Shown one piece after another: positions 1 through 11,310 of a stretch of 64,000 bases of DNA. The notes beneath the pieces were generated by a model. It saw nothing but the letters and a program-made list of their open reading frames with translations, searched no databases and was not told the DNA's origin. The stretch is from Nematostella vectensis (taxonomy: Eukaryota > Cnidaria > Anthozoa > Actiniaria > Edwardsiidae): assembly GCF_932526225.1 (NCBI RefSeq), contig NC_064046.1:9945719-10009718 (forward strand), written 5' to 3'. Made by a program: the position numbers and the translations under genes. Numbering within the stretch: the stretch's first letter is position 1; each line of letters opens with the position of its first letter.

Positions 1-962
1 GCCATCCTCTTAAAGAAACACAGGAAGTCATCAAAACATCACCAGTACATGCACAGAAGAAGAAGGGTGGAAAACAAAGAGAAACCGTGCTAGTCAGGGG
101 CAATCAAAGCAATCCTATAACATTTTATTTACAGCATAGTATACGGAAAGTGACATATTTTTCTAAACGAAATTTGAAATTCATCGAAATCTTTTTAAGA
201 GCTCTAAAAAAGGACTTTCACGTTCGACACCGCGCAATAAATGTGTCTAGATAGATGACGCATATAGGCGACTTGCAAAAAGGTCACCTGACCTTTTGGG
301 TGGCTCCGGCTTTTTGCGGCAAAAAAAAAAAAAAAAAAAAAGCAACTTATTCGGCTCATACGAATCAGCTAGAAAATATGTTAGAAAGGGTGTATTTTCA
401 TTTAAAGGAATTGTTTCGACGCTCTCTGGCATGACGGGGGCCCACTTATGGTTTATTTTTGCTTGATTTCTTAGTACAATGCGCTCGTTGAGGGTAGTTC
501 TCCTTATCTCGTACTCCTTTAAACCGTCACTTCTTTGATGCTTATATATTTAAATGGGTATCAACAAGAACATAAAGATATGCAATTTCCATGTATTACG
601 GATCGGTTTCCCGTCTCCATACGTCTTTGCTAAACTTTCTTCGACGCAAGCAACCCAATCTATATCTTCATTTGCATTATCAGAGAACCGAACCGCCTTT
701 AGAAGAGCTTCATGTCCTTATATCCAGGCATGTAGATATACTTAGATATCTCGCACAGTTAGCTTGTTTTCAGATTACTTCTCAGGATTTTCGGAATGTT
801 TTCTGTGTTTTCGATAATGGCGCCTGCAATAATACTCGTTCAAAAGCTTGTGAGGGTTGATGACGTCATACCGCTTGATCAATCAAAAACGTTTGCCCTA
901 CAAACGTAACGCTTAAAATAGAATAGATCTGCCATATGTCTATCGCCTTTGTACTGACAACG
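1..962. other. No supported gene; poly(A) run
   Basis: I see no recognisable coding region here. Short open frames near 554-860 have no domain, no splice context and no repeated structure. A 21-base A homopolymer lies at 321-341. The stretch lies 3' of the minus-strand receptor gene and may hold its 3' UTR. Confidence 0.5.
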
Positions 963-968
963 TTTATT
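963..968 (-). promoter_or_regulatory. Candidate polyadenylation signal of the GPCR gene
   Basis: The plus strand reads TTTATT, so the minus strand reads AATAAA, about 80 bases past the receptor stop codon at 1049. Spacing and strand suit a short 3' UTR. A hexamer in AT-rich DNA can occur by chance. Confidence 0.35.
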
Positions 969-1048
969 GAAATATGTAGAAAAACATCAAATGTAACAGT
1001 TATGGCTACCACGCCTAATAAAACTGCCTTTACCCTTGAGATTACGGT

Positions 1049-1939
1049 TCAAACCTCTTCTACGGTAAGGCTTCTTCCCTTTATTTCACGAGTGAACAGC
1101 CAGCGGACAGCTCTCTTAAACGCATGCGTACGAAAACCATAAATCCCAGGGTCTATAGCGGCATTAAGTAGAGCAATAGCATACATGAATTCTCTAGTTT
1201 CGTCTGAAATACTCAACTCCGGGAAATAGAACAGCACTTCCGCAGCGAAAACAGGAGCCAATAGAACAATTAGTGCGCCCGTGATGTATCCAATCGTGTG
1301 GGCAGCGTGCAGAAGTCTTTCGCGCATGATCGGGTAATGAAATCTGCTATTAATCAGTGGCAGATTTTCATCAGCGTGTGCATTATTTGAACAAACTCGC
1401 AGGATTTGTCTATAAATTTCTAAATATATCGAAAGTGTTATCAGAATGACTGTTAGAAACATCACAGTGAACGGTGTGGTGAAGTGATTCTAACTTGTGA
1501 GGAAAATACGGCACAGAGCGATTGAAAATGACAATGACCAAATTCCCGCGATGATAGCTAGGACGCGTGATGTACTCAAGCGCAGTCGGTAGATAGACCT
1601 TAATTGAAACAGTCGCTCTATCGCAAGCGAAAACACAGTAAATACTGACGTAGCCACCGCGAAATAAGTCAGAAGATCTCCAGCGAGTTCAATAGCTATA
1701 TCCGGCAGGTGATAAATATCTGCACCGTAAATGAAATTTCCAGCGGCTTGAAGAATTTCTCCCACAACAAGCAAGAGATTACTGACGGCTAGCCCCGCGA
1801 TAAGGTAGGTCGCAAGGTTCTTCCTAAGTTGTTTGTACGGGTCCTTGTAGACCACTAGCACAACCACAGTGTTCCCAAGCGTGGTGACTACCGCGAGAAG
1901 AAGATATAACGAGATGTTGAATTCTTGCAAGAAGTGCAT
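1049..1939 (-). pseudogene. Class A (rhodopsin-like) GPCR interrupted by one in-frame TAG
   Basis: This is a single-exon seven-transmembrane receptor reading frame of about 295 residues, a usual length for cnidarian class A receptors. The ATG at 1937-1939 follows an in-frame upstream TAG, which supports the start. TM1 carries GNTVVV, TM2 has LAVSN, TM3 ends in AIERL in place of DRY, and TM4 has its Trp. TM6 holds a central Pro and TM7 reads NAAIDPGIYGFR, a variant of NPxxY, followed by a basic helix 8. I see no Cys at the top of TM3, as in the melanocortin/cannabinoid-like branch, but the ligand cannot be inferred. The frame is broken once, by TAG at 1490-1492 between TM4 and TM5 (second extracellular loop). 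Reading continues in the same frame into TM5 without a shift. It is therefore a very young pseudogene, a polymorphic null allele or a base error. Confidence 0.85.
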
Positions 1940-2463
1940 AACCAGGATAAGCTAGAGTAAATAAAAACACTTTAAGGTAACTGGATGGAACACCGTTCCT
2001 GTACAGTTGTATCTTGGGAGCATAAGAATAACCTCTATAATAACAATTTTTTGGGGGTAACTGAGACTGATTTAAAAGATAGTAGGCCCTCCCCCATCTC
2101 TTTTATACCCCCTCTCCAATAACCCCTAGTAACCTCAATAACCTCACCTAACCCTAAGAAGCATATGAAATACAAGTGAGTGCACAAATGGTGGTGAAAG
2201 ACGGACACCGATTGTCATTGATAATGCAGAGAAAAGCGTATTGTACACTAGTTTATGGTATAGTATATTGTCAAACGGGGAAAAGACCAAATATCGAGGA
2301 AAAGCGCCCTCTCCACGGATATGCCACCTCCCCCTCTTCAAGGCAACAAGGAAGTTTTTCCTTATCTTTAAAAGAGCGTGTTTGTGAGCCACATGAGAAA
2401 ACATGTACTATGCTTTCCGTGGGGAGATCTAGATCATAGCACGCCTGCCACACCGCGTAGAGC
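1940..2463. other. Non-coding stretch upstream of the GPCR
   Basis: It would contain the receptor promoter, but I see no clear TATA or initiator element. Short overlapping open frames on both strands at 2144-2453 mirror each other and show no domain. Confidence 0.4.
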
Positions 2464-2847
2464 CACGGGATCTAGGATAGTTTTAGTCCAAAAGTGATGC
2501 TAAAAATGTTTTGTTAGTGTTAGATAAACCACGTATTTCTTCTTCAACTGGTTGTATTTGCCTTATTCTCGCTCTTCCAGCGAGCTATGTCCCTACTCGT
2601 CTACGACCTTTTAAACGACGCGATATGTAAACACCGCCTGGAAATGAGAAACTCTACCCCCAGCTTTTTTTTTTAAATTACCCATTGACTTATGATTTGA
2701 ACTATTTTAATTAGGGCATATTAGGTACGTATGGACAGAGCTCGTTGGAGGAGCAAAACAAGGCAAATGGAAGTAATACGTGTAATTATTCACCACTAAC
2801 CAAGGCATAAGACATCACTTTGAAGTGCGACTATCCTAGAGCCCATG
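2464..2847. mobile_element. MITE-like element with inverted ends (family shared with 56716-56862)
   Basis: The left end reads CACGGGATCTAGGATAG. The right end, reverse-complemented, reads CATGGGCTCTAGGATAG, so the two ends form an imperfect inverted repeat about 384 bp apart. Just inside the left end, TGTTTTGTTAGTGTTAGATA closely matches TGTCTTGTTAGTGTTGGATA inside the element at 56716. The two are therefore relatives, this one with a longer interior. There is no open frame for a transposase, so it would depend on a partner element. Target duplication is not clear. Confidence 0.6.
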
Positions 2848-5657
2848 GTCGAGCTCGTGCAATCGATTCTCTTAAAGGATTCCACTTAAAGAATGTCGAT
2901 CAACCACTCCTTTATTATTGTTTTTAGTCGAAAATACATCGGATTATTTGCAAGAAAACGAAAAAAAACACCCGCGATTGACGTTAAATACCTTATTAAC
3001 GATTTTTTATTTAAAGTATCTTGGATTAGCCGATGGGAATGGATTCTTTTCGTTGGTCGTTGTTTTGAGGGAGCATTAAATGGCGGCGTGATTGGCCTTC
3101 TTTAACAAATTTCGAACACAAAATGAAATTTCTCTAATGACTGGGTATAGGAAGGAATGAGAGTACGTCCTATAGATTTTTTACACGTTTTCATTTCTTT
3201 CTCCTGCTTTTACTGTTCAAATGTTAATCCCAGAATTGGTTTTTTTCAGAGAGGGCCAATTAGCAGCCCAGTCTGACTACGAAACCTAAATCTTCTTAAA
3301 AACAACTGCTGTATCACGAAGTCGTAACAAGGCATTTGGTCGTCCGACGAAGTAGACGTATAGCGTGGTCTCTGTAAGGCACAAACTACGGTCGAGTCAG
3401 TATTCAAAATTTATTATTTTTCTTTATTTTTTTTACTTGGATCTTTCTTCTTATCCTTCGACCCCCGGGTCCATTATTCGCTTTGTAAAAAGTGGTCTAG
3501 TTTAGTCCTCTGTATACTACTATAAACTTGTATATAATCCTATGACACAATGTATCTCTAGCTGAAAAGAATCACGGCGTGTCCTGACTTACCTTAACTC
3601 AGCACTGCGAAAAGATGATCACCGTATATTAATTTCCGACCGCATATTGCTCATGAATTGTAGTCACGTGAAGGTGACAGTCATAGGTTTGTACGATAAG
3701 TATTGTTCATGATGACGCACACTGCGACGAAAGGTAACCATCGATTGAGATAATCACTGTTGATTTGATAAATGGTCAAATATATTATTTATTGCCCAGG
3801 GGTAAAGTACACATATTTTTTAGCTATCCACCACTTTGATCTTGCAGACATTTCTTTTTCATAAATGACTATACGTGATGTAAAACAGGTTCTCATAGAA
3901 ATAGTGCTTAGTAGCTCTCAATAATAATGTCATTGATTCAGTAAAAATCAAGAAAGTGTATGGACACACATTATACTTAATACTTAATTATTCTCATGGT
4001 ATCGTATTTTCTGTGAAAATAGATTCTTTAATGTCGGAAGTTTCTATAATTTCTTTAAAATTAAGACCCGATTGAGAGGGAATTAGTACACGATGACCCT
4101 TTGTATTGGTCGTAGGGCGAAAGCGCCATATCAATATTTGGGTGACCTTAAATCTCGCTCGGCCAATCTCTTGGAAGCCTGGGTCTAAGGGCTTTTCAAG
4201 ACTTTCGTGATAAAGATTTGACCAAGCGATAAAGTTTTTTTGACACATTTTTGCCTCGAGTCTCAAATTGAAAGGAATCAGTATTTTTCACCATGTTTTC
4301 TGGAGATCAGGGAGCGGGAAAACTTTAGCTCTTCTAAATATGGGCATCAATGCCCATAAAAGGCAATGCATACGAAGGACACTGTCCGTGGGGAATATGT
4401 TTGATATGAGATTGTTCATGCGGCAGGAGCACTAAACGTGCTGCAGTCCTGGAGTTCTCTCAAGATCTGTTAAGGGTTCATCCTGTCGTTGACTAACATC
4501 TAGGCTTAGACTTCAGACCGCCTTTCTATCGCCATTGGTTGACTTGATAGAATACTGGGACTTGGAACTGTGGAACATGGCTGCAGCTGAAGTTGGGGAT
4601 AGATTTTGTGGGCTCTCTTAGCTCTGTCCTGTTAACAGCTGCGTGTGCGCGGATGTAGGGTAAGGAGACAAGCTTCTTGAACGATGCCCCTTTCACGCCC
4701 GTATCCATGGAAGGTGGTATCACAACCAAGAAGCGCATGGATAAAAAGCAAATAATAAAATGAGAAATAGAAATAAAATTAAAACTTTTCCCTAGCAGCT
4801 TATTTATGGCAGCTTCCGTGTTCATTGTGCCACAACCGCTTTTCCTCGGGTACTTGCTCAACATTTAAAGAAAATTCTGCCACACTCATCATAAAGTCTT
4901 ACAATGCTGGAGAAAAACTTTAGAGCTCAAAGGAGAAATGTTGTTCAAGGTCTTCTGGGGATTAACTAGAATTGAGCGCTGAAACGACAGCTGTAGCATG
5001 TACGACGTCATTGTCAATGGGTACTGCCTATTGTGAGGTTGTGCTACCTGTCACTTGAGAGGTATCAACATTAACTGCGCTTTCGGCTTGGACACCCGTG
5101 CAATGTTTTTCAGTGTACGGTCTTTTAAAAAAGGGCGATATTTCCGCAAGAACTTTCAGAGCTGTCTAAAGGGTTTGAATGTCTACAACAATTGTGATGA
5201 TGACATCACAAATTTATATTTTTTTACCAATGTTTTGACAGGATAAGCCCCTTCAGACTGTGTCTGATATCACTGGGGTCCTGCATTTAAAATAACACTT
5301 CATAATTAAAACTGAAAGCAGGGTTGCGGAAAGATAACAATAAACTTGAGATAAACGATCAAAATCAAACAAACTTAAACTAAGGATAATAATTACAGGA
5401 TTACATGATGTGCTTGATTTTTCTTCTAAAGACCCGTAACGATAGACATTGATTTTAAAGTATGTGTATTTTTCGTGATTTTCATGATTTGGGATTCCTG
5501 TGTTTTTTCATACAAGCCTTGTATGGGGGAATTTGATGCGGTTTTTCGAGGTGTTTGCGTGCTCCAATTTTTTTAGACTTAGTATATTATAAGGGGAGAC
5601 TTAATTAATGCAAACACTTTGCAATTAGTCCGAACTTAAACCGTAGATTGATTGGAC
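2848..5657. other. Unassigned 2.8-kb stretch
   Basis: The sequence is AT-rich with short open frames only (for example minus 3994-4266 and 4526-4864). None shows a recognised domain, a convincing exon border or repeat structure. Confidence 0.4.
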
Positions 5658-6297
5658 TACATATCGATTAAATCTTTTGACTTTTATTTAAGATTTACGT
5701 AGGGGAGAGCATTGAAATGAGTATATCACTCATTTTTTATTTGCCCTGTATTTTTGCGGGGCTTACATAGATGAAAAATTGGCGCCAGGTGGTACAACTG
5801 AATTTTGTTTCAAACCGCCAGCTCATGTGTAAGTGGCGATAGATTATATTGCGCAAGACGTCCCAGATACTTTTGCAGTTCCACATGCAATGGAATCTTG
5901 TTTTGTGATATAGAATGCATCGTGTGAACCACATAAGGTCACTCTGTTTTTTTTTTTCATATCGAGTAAATCTTTTGCCTTTTACTAAAGATTTCCGTTC
6001 ACCTCCCGTCTGACTCTTCCAGGCGTAGTTATGATGTCTTCCGTGGGAAGCTCTTTAACTTGTCCAATGTCACGTGTATCCAGCTCTCGGGAAAAGTGGA
6101 ATAATTGAAATTTTGTTTCAAACCGCCAGCTCATGAGTAAGTGGCGATAAATTATATTGCGCATGACGCCCAAATACAAAAAGCCCAAACAGTCGTGCTC
6201 GTGAACCAGATACTTGTGCAGTCCCACATACAATGGACTCTTGTTTGGGGATACAGAATGCATCATGCGAACCACTTATGGTCACTCTGGTTTTCCT
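5658..6297. repeat. Diverged tandem duplication, about 300-bp unit, two copies
   Basis: Copy 1 runs about 5660-5955 and copy 2 about 5958-6297. Both start with CATATCGA(t/g)TAAATCTTTTG and share the block TTTTGTTTCAAACCGCCAGC and a later CAATGGA-CTTGTTT-G block. Each ends near GGTCACTCTG followed by a T-rich tract. On the minus strand both translate to a shared short stretch (MSWRFETKF), which reflects the duplication and is not proof of coding. Copy 2 carries extra sequence. Confidence 0.65.
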
Positions 6298-6299
6298 TC

Positions 6300-6982
6300 A
6301 TAAAACTCCAAGGTGCGAGAACGCCTGTTGCAAGAATCAATCCAAGCCCACCCTTGCCCGGACCGATGAAATATGCAGGGATTCGGAGAGCATGATCGCC
6401 CAAATGAAAGTAGTAGGAGATAAATAGTATGGTGGAGACTCAATTAAGCTCAAGAAAACCTCGTCGAAAACAACAACAACGAAAGGAATGTAGTAATTGT
6501 AACTACAGACATGCGGAAATTCGGGAATCGTGCCCAGCGTTCAGCAAGGAGTGCCGGAAATGTGGACTGCGCAATCACTTCACGTAGAAATGCCGGCAGT
6601 AGGTTAAAGCGCTGGAGGAAGATGATGAAGAAGATAAAAAGGGATGTACCAGGCCGACGAAATATCAACGGTGAAGTTAGATGGTTCTCAGCTAGAGTCT
6701 GGAAGTTTCATGCGCTTCCAGCCCGACACGGGAGCGCAATGCAATGCGGTACCTCTAAAGGTATACAACGAAGCTTCTGGAGACGAGAAGTTGGAGAAGG
6801 TCAGGACAAAGGAAGCATCGCTAGTACCGTATTGAGGCTCGAAAATCCAAGTAATTGGGTGGGTGCCACTTGACGTGCAGAGAAAGGGAAAGTCCTACCT
6901 AATGGACTGCCGTTTAGTGGACAATGACGACATTCGTCCGATTTTTGGGCGGAAGGCCTGTGTAGGAATGAAGATAATATAG
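6300..6982 (+). pseudogene. gag C-terminus, CCHC knuckle and retropepsin remnant
   Basis: A capsid C-terminal fragment is recognisable at 6303-6430 but switches frame. The segment at 6489-6600 encodes a C-x2-C-x3-H-x4-C zinc knuckle with a TAG (6585-6587) inside it. In another frame, 6644-6982 encodes a retropepsin with the active-site motif DTGAQCN (Asp codon 6725-6727) and a conserved end, RPIFGRKACVGMKI. This frame is cut by TGA at 6833-6835. There are thus at least two frame changes and two nonsense codons in under 700 bp. The protein would have processed the Gag-Pol precursor. Confidence 0.8.
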
Positions 6983-7084
6983 CCCAAAACGACCAAATCT
7001 TTGCTTATTTTTGCTTAATAATTGATGAAAATATTAAGTATTATTAGGAATTTGTTTTTGACGAAGTCAACGATTTCAATGATC

Positions 7085-7168
7085 ACCCGACCAATTTGTT
7101 ATACCCCCTTCCCCCCACATCTACATGACACATAACAAGTTTAGTTGCCACACGAAGTTTCTTTAATG

Positions 7169-7232
<64 letters not shown>

Positions 7233-7400
7233 TTGATGACATCAGCATATTTTTGCTTCTAGTAACGTCATTGATGACGTCACAAACACGTGACAATATT
7301 GGTGCACCCCAATGACACCTTCATACCAAGATTGGTTGTTATATGGTGTTTTGTTAATGAGATATGGGTATTTTTGTTCTCATATCAGTCAATCTTGTTT
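7085..7400. repeat. TGACGTCA-palindrome repeat, copy 1 (with AT microsatellite)
   Basis: The repeat has three parts: a ...CTACATGACAC...GTTTGGTTGCC... section, a section ending GAGATAT...TTTATTTTGATGACGTCAGC, and a palindrome block followed by CACGTGAC. In this copy the palindrome at 7263-7282 is TAACGTCATTGATGACGTCA. The spacer is expanded into (AT)n at 7171-7228. Confidence 0.7.
7171..7228. repeat. (AT)n microsatellite
   Basis: This is an uninterrupted alternating AT run of about 58 bp within the TGACGTCA repeat. It sits where the other copies read GAGATATAAATATT, so it probably grew from that segment. Confidence 0.9.
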
Positions 7401-7694
7401 TAAAAACTGTCGTTTTCTAACTCGCTCGGTTATTTTCTTATTAGCCATTACATGCAATATTTGGGAGTCCGCTTCAATCATTTTTTTTTTCGCTTTTTTA
7501 TGGCTCTAGAACTTTTTAAGTCGAGAATTTCCATGTAAAATTGAAGGAATTCGTGTTTACTACGATTTTTCAGGCAGCCATCTTGGAAATGGAGCCTAGT
7601 CCTTAACGTTTTAGAATATCGCAGGTCTCCCGCGCTCTCGCCCCAGGCTCTTTTAGACCATTAAAAAAAACGACAGCTATTGATTGATATGTAA

Positions 7695-7795
7695 TAAAAT
7701 CGGAATAGTTTTCCTTCGTGAAATATAAATATTTTTTATTTTGATGACGTCAGCATATTTTTGCTTCTAGTGACGTCATCGATGACGTCACTAGG
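7695..7795. repeat. TGACGTCA-palindrome repeat, copy 2 (partial)
   Basis: It contains CTTCGTGAAATATAAATATT, then TTTTGATGACGTCAGCATAT, then a perfect 20-base palindrome TGACGTCATCGATGACGTCA at 7771-7790, which holds two CRE-type octamers. The sequence departs from the family immediately after. Confidence 0.75.
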
Positions 7796-9129
7796 GTTGG
7801 GCACGGAGGCCCAATTGGGCAATTGTCCCAACTAAAATTTCCTAAAATGATTTTTATAACAGAAAATGAATAAATGAACTTTTCTGTTCCATAAAGCTTT
7901 ATGATCTGATGAACCATCGGTTGAAAAAGCTTTTATAGGAAAAGATGTAGAAAAGCTTGAGCATATTGCTCCTTTACAAAATAGCTGTCTTGATTATCTA
8001 TGAAACCTAAATTTTTCTTTGGGACCACATTATATAATTATTATATAAATAAGTGACATTTAAGAAAACAAAAAAGTTTTGGGTTTGGTAAAAAACATTG
8101 AGGGTTTTTCAAAATATTGTAAGGTGGTATAAAAACAAGGAATATTTTTAGGTCATAACGGATCCTCAAGGTCCTAGTATCAGCATATGCAGCTTTTTTT
8201 AGAATCAAACCAGAATAGTCGATATAAATTAAAGTGTTTTTTTAATATATGTTGTTTTTCACAAATTATTTATACTTATAGGGTATAAGTAATTATACTT
8301 ATAGGGTTTTATTAGACCAGTTCTCAATTTCTTTTAGGTTTTAGGAAACCAGTTCTCAATCTATTTCTCAAAAGAAAGATGGGGTTTACCCAAATAATTA
8401 TTTTAAGCATTGATCATCTTAGTGAGAATTCTACCAATCATTCATTGAAATGAATTAAAAATCACTTTTGGTCTCATCTCTATTATTGCTAGAGAAAGTC
8501 AATTCATTCACGAATAGTTTTTATTCTCCTACGATATATGGTGAATGGCAGATTTTAGAGATCGAATTTGATAAATACATGCAGCCTAGTTTACAAGTTT
8601 TAGTAAGTAATAAGTTTTACAATGAAAAAGGTGTTCAAAGTTTGAAAACAAAACAACTCCGGAAGATTGTTTCGCTAAGTACTTTAATACAATACGCCAA
8701 CTTACCTACGTCTGCCAGTCGCAAGAACCAAACATAGGAGCACTTGTAGGATGTGTCCATAAGATTATAATAGCTTGTGTGTTTCTTTCTTTATCTTGTG
8801 GCTTACTATAATATTCCTGCTGACCTTGATTCGAGCACAAGACTTGACACTTCAAAACTTTCAACCATGCTTTACAGTCTTTTGTACATAATTAGACAAG
8901 TTCATGTTCGTGGTTAGCATTCCCACGAATGAATTTTTTCTAGAACTTCTTTTTCGACAATTCTTGGCTTCTTTGCAGTCAGTTTTGTGCGGACCCGCGC
9001 AAAATCTGGCTCAGTTTGCTGAAGTGTTCACACGTATCCGGGCCGATTTTGATAAACTAGAAACATTTGAATGGCTTCTCCACTTGTCTTATCTGATTTG
9101 CAGAAGCTATCCGTATTAGCCAATCACAT

Positions 9130-9690
9130 CGCAGATTGTTTGCTTGCTTTTAAATCCAATATGGCGACAAGCAACTCGACGGCCTCGTTGTGACATTGAC
9201 GTCATTGACCACAAAAACTGAGTCGCATAGTTATAGACCATTTCTCTATACCTATGGGGCTCCGCGCGCGGCCCCGCTATGAATGTTTTTTTTATTTTGA
9301 TGACGTCAGTATAATTTGCCTTTAGTGACGTCATTGATGACGTCACAATCACGTAAACATAGTGAAGCACCACCCTTGACACCAACATGACACCTATCAT
9401 TCTTTCAAGAGATATGAATGTTTTTGCTTTTAATAAATTTAAAAGCAAAATAAAACGAAAGTGTTTGCTTTTAATTAATTTTATCTTTTAGTGATGTCAT
9501 CGATGACGTCACACAACACGTGACCATATTGTTGCATTTCCCTTGATTTCTACATGACACCTACCGAGTTTGGTTGCCATATGATGATTCCTTCGTGAGA
9601 TATAAATATTATTTATTTTGATGACGTCAGCATATTTCGCTTCTAGTGACGTCATCGATGACGTCACAAATCACATGACCAAGTCATACG
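9130..9690. repeat. TGACGTCA-palindrome repeats, three near-tandem copies
   Basis: Palindrome cores lie at 9326-9345 (one mismatch at the centre), 9492-9511 (one CRE degraded) and 9647-9666 (perfect). They are spaced about 155-165 bp apart, and the intervening ACATGACACCTA and GAGATAT landmarks recur. The left part (GACCACAAAAACTGAGTCGC..ATAGTTATA) also occurs beside the (GGCT)n tract at 49068-49110. The family is therefore interspersed as well as locally tandem. Confidence 0.75.
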
Positions 9691-9861
9691 ATGCTTTGAA
9701 GGGACGGACGGACGGACATCGCGTCACAAAAAATCGAGTCGATGGGTTACCAATATTTGTTACCAAATATTTGTTTTACATATTATATACCACTTTTTCT
9801 TAGGTATGGGGCTCCGCTCACGCGATGCTCCACTATTACAGTACCGGGACAATGACTAAAC

Positions 9862-10968
9862 AAACCGGACACCGGTAATGCGCCTGTCTTCCCAGTGCAG
9901 CCACAAACGGCTCTGGGAAAACAGGAGTTGCTCTCCCAACTCCCAAAAGGTTTTCGAGGAAGTCGTGGGGAGCTTAAACGACGAGTACGCCATAAGGCTA
10001 GACCCGGCGATACAGCCAGTGCAACATGCACCGAGAAGGATCGCCGTGGCACTAAGACCGAAGCTCAAGACACTGGATTACCTTGCATGTAACAGAACCC
10101 ACAGAATGGATCAGCTTCCTAGTGGCAGCACCAAAGAAAAATGGGAAACTGAGAGTGCGTTTAGATATGAAGGATCTCAATCGCGCTATACTAGGAGAGA
10201 ACTATCAAATGCAAACTAATGAAGATATAGCTACGTGCCTGCATAAGGCAAAGGTCTTTACGGTTTTGGATGTACGCAACGGATTTTGGTATGTCCGTCT
10301 GGACGAACAGCCTGTGGAAGCGGATGAGGTTTGGAATTTCCTCGGCGCCGGAGGTATTCCAGCGCAAAATACACGAGCTGATAGAGGGCCTGACAGGAAT
10401 CGAGGTGGTGACAGATGATTTCATTGCCGTAGGGTATGAAGACAGCTTCGAGGAAGCGTCACGTGATCATGACAGGAACCTGGCAGCATTCCTGCACCTA
10501 TGTGACGCGCGAAACGTCCGGTTGAGTCCGGACAGGATAAAGTTGAGGAAACGAAAAGTGCTGTTCATAGGGCATGTCGCGTTGGACAAAGGTCTGACAG
10601 TAATCGCAGAGATGCCTTCCCCTACCGACAAGGCAGCAGTACAGCGACTGTTGGGTCTAGCACAATATCTAGCCAAGTTCCGACCGCACCTGTCAGACCT
10701 AAAGGCAGCCATCATGAGGACAACAGTGTTGCGATACTACAGCTTGGAGGACAAGGTTACTCTTCAATGCGATGCATCTCAGACAGGTTTAGGAGCAGCG
10801 TTGATGCAAAACGGCCAGCCGGTCGCATATGCCTCCCGAGCCTTAACCTCAGCGGAGACCCGATACGCACAGATCGAGAAAGAGCTACTAGACATGTTTC
10901 TCGCTGAAACCCTAAGCCGCGCATATCTTCCAGAGGTTAACGCATGCGAATTTACAATTTTGATCTAG
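9862..10968 (+). pseudogene. Ty3/Gypsy reverse transcriptase/RNase H remnant
   Basis: Frames succeed each other: 9862-9950, then VQHAPRRIAVAL near 10014-10050, then TVLDVRNGFWYVRLDE in the frame starting 10083. After a shift near 10320, the frame 10270-10968 reads GISSAPEVFQRKIHELIEG, the polymerase motif VVTDDF (Asp-Asp at 10414-10419), then IGHVALDKGL. RNase H features follow: LQCDASQTGLGAALMQNGQ and YAQIEKELL. Three places look shortened in frame by comparison with the family: after KGL, after LSDL, and after EKELL, where the text jumps to the C-terminal LSRAYLPEV. The deletions kept the frame open but removed the connection domain and most of RNase H. In life it would copy element RNA into DNA. 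Confidence 0.85.
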
Positions 10969-11074
10969 AATAGGTCGATCAAAGAGCGGGACTTGCAGTC
11001 ACGGCGGCGCGATGGCAGCAACTGAAACATGCAGCGGCTGATGATCCGGTGCAGCAGGTCCTAAGAGAAGTCAT

Positions 11075-11310
11075 CCTTCGCGGGTGGCCTGAGACGAGAC
11101 GAGATGCCCCGGAATGTGTTCATGCGTACTTTGATGTAATGAGCTAACCCTTCAAGATGAGCTGATCTTGGCATAGATATCGATATTGGCATAGATGCCT
11201 GCTCAGGGCCAGGGACACCCTGTATTGGCCTCGGATGGCCACAAAGATCAAATAGAATTCGTGGCTAAATGCGATATCTGCCAAAAACATAGCAAGAGTC
11301 AAGCAAAAAG
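11075..11310 (+). pseudogene. Ty3/Gypsy integrase N-terminal remnant
   Basis: A segment around 11080-11140 encodes GWPETRRDAPECVHAYFD, typical of the linker before integrase. At 11193-11258 ARDTLYWPRMATKIK is followed by a TAG. A shifted frame then encodes FVAKCDICQKHSKSQ, the CxxC half of the HHCC zinc-binding domain. The catalytic core is missing, and the element ends just before the segmental duplication begins. Confidence 0.75.

Larger units (their letters stand above)
6983..9836. other. Insertion between protease and reverse transcriptase; no gene seen
   Basis: It contains an AT microsatellite, several copies of a TGACGTCA-bearing repeat and AT-rich DNA with no recognised coding content. 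The open frames at 8468-8737 and 8904-9119 have no domain. Two segments, near 9240 and near 9805, share the phrase ATGGGGCTCCGC, probably an end or internal landmark of the same repeat family. Confidence 0.5.
6300..11310 (+). mobile_element. Decayed Ty3/Gypsy retrotransposon, split by a 2.8-kb insertion
   Basis: Pieces lie in the order gag C-terminus, zinc knuckle, retropepsin, reverse transcriptase, RNase H, integrase zinc-binding region, all on the plus strand. They are broken by stops, frameshifts and in-frame deletions. The protease block ends at 6982 and the reverse transcriptase region resumes near 9862. The DNA between them is repeat-rich and unrelated to the element, so it is best read as a later insertion. 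I cannot find paired LTRs. The combination of motifs fits anthozoan Gypsy elements usually annotated as K02A2.6-like. It is not capable of making its own proteins as it stands. Confidence 0.85.

Noticed and set aside
2144..2453. Overlapping open frames on both strands
   Set aside because: They are mirror frames over the same bases with no domain or start context.
4526..4864. 112-residue minus-strand open frame
   Set aside because: No recognised domain. An Asp-Thr-Gly triplet occurs, but without the hydrophobic context or flap of a retropepsin.
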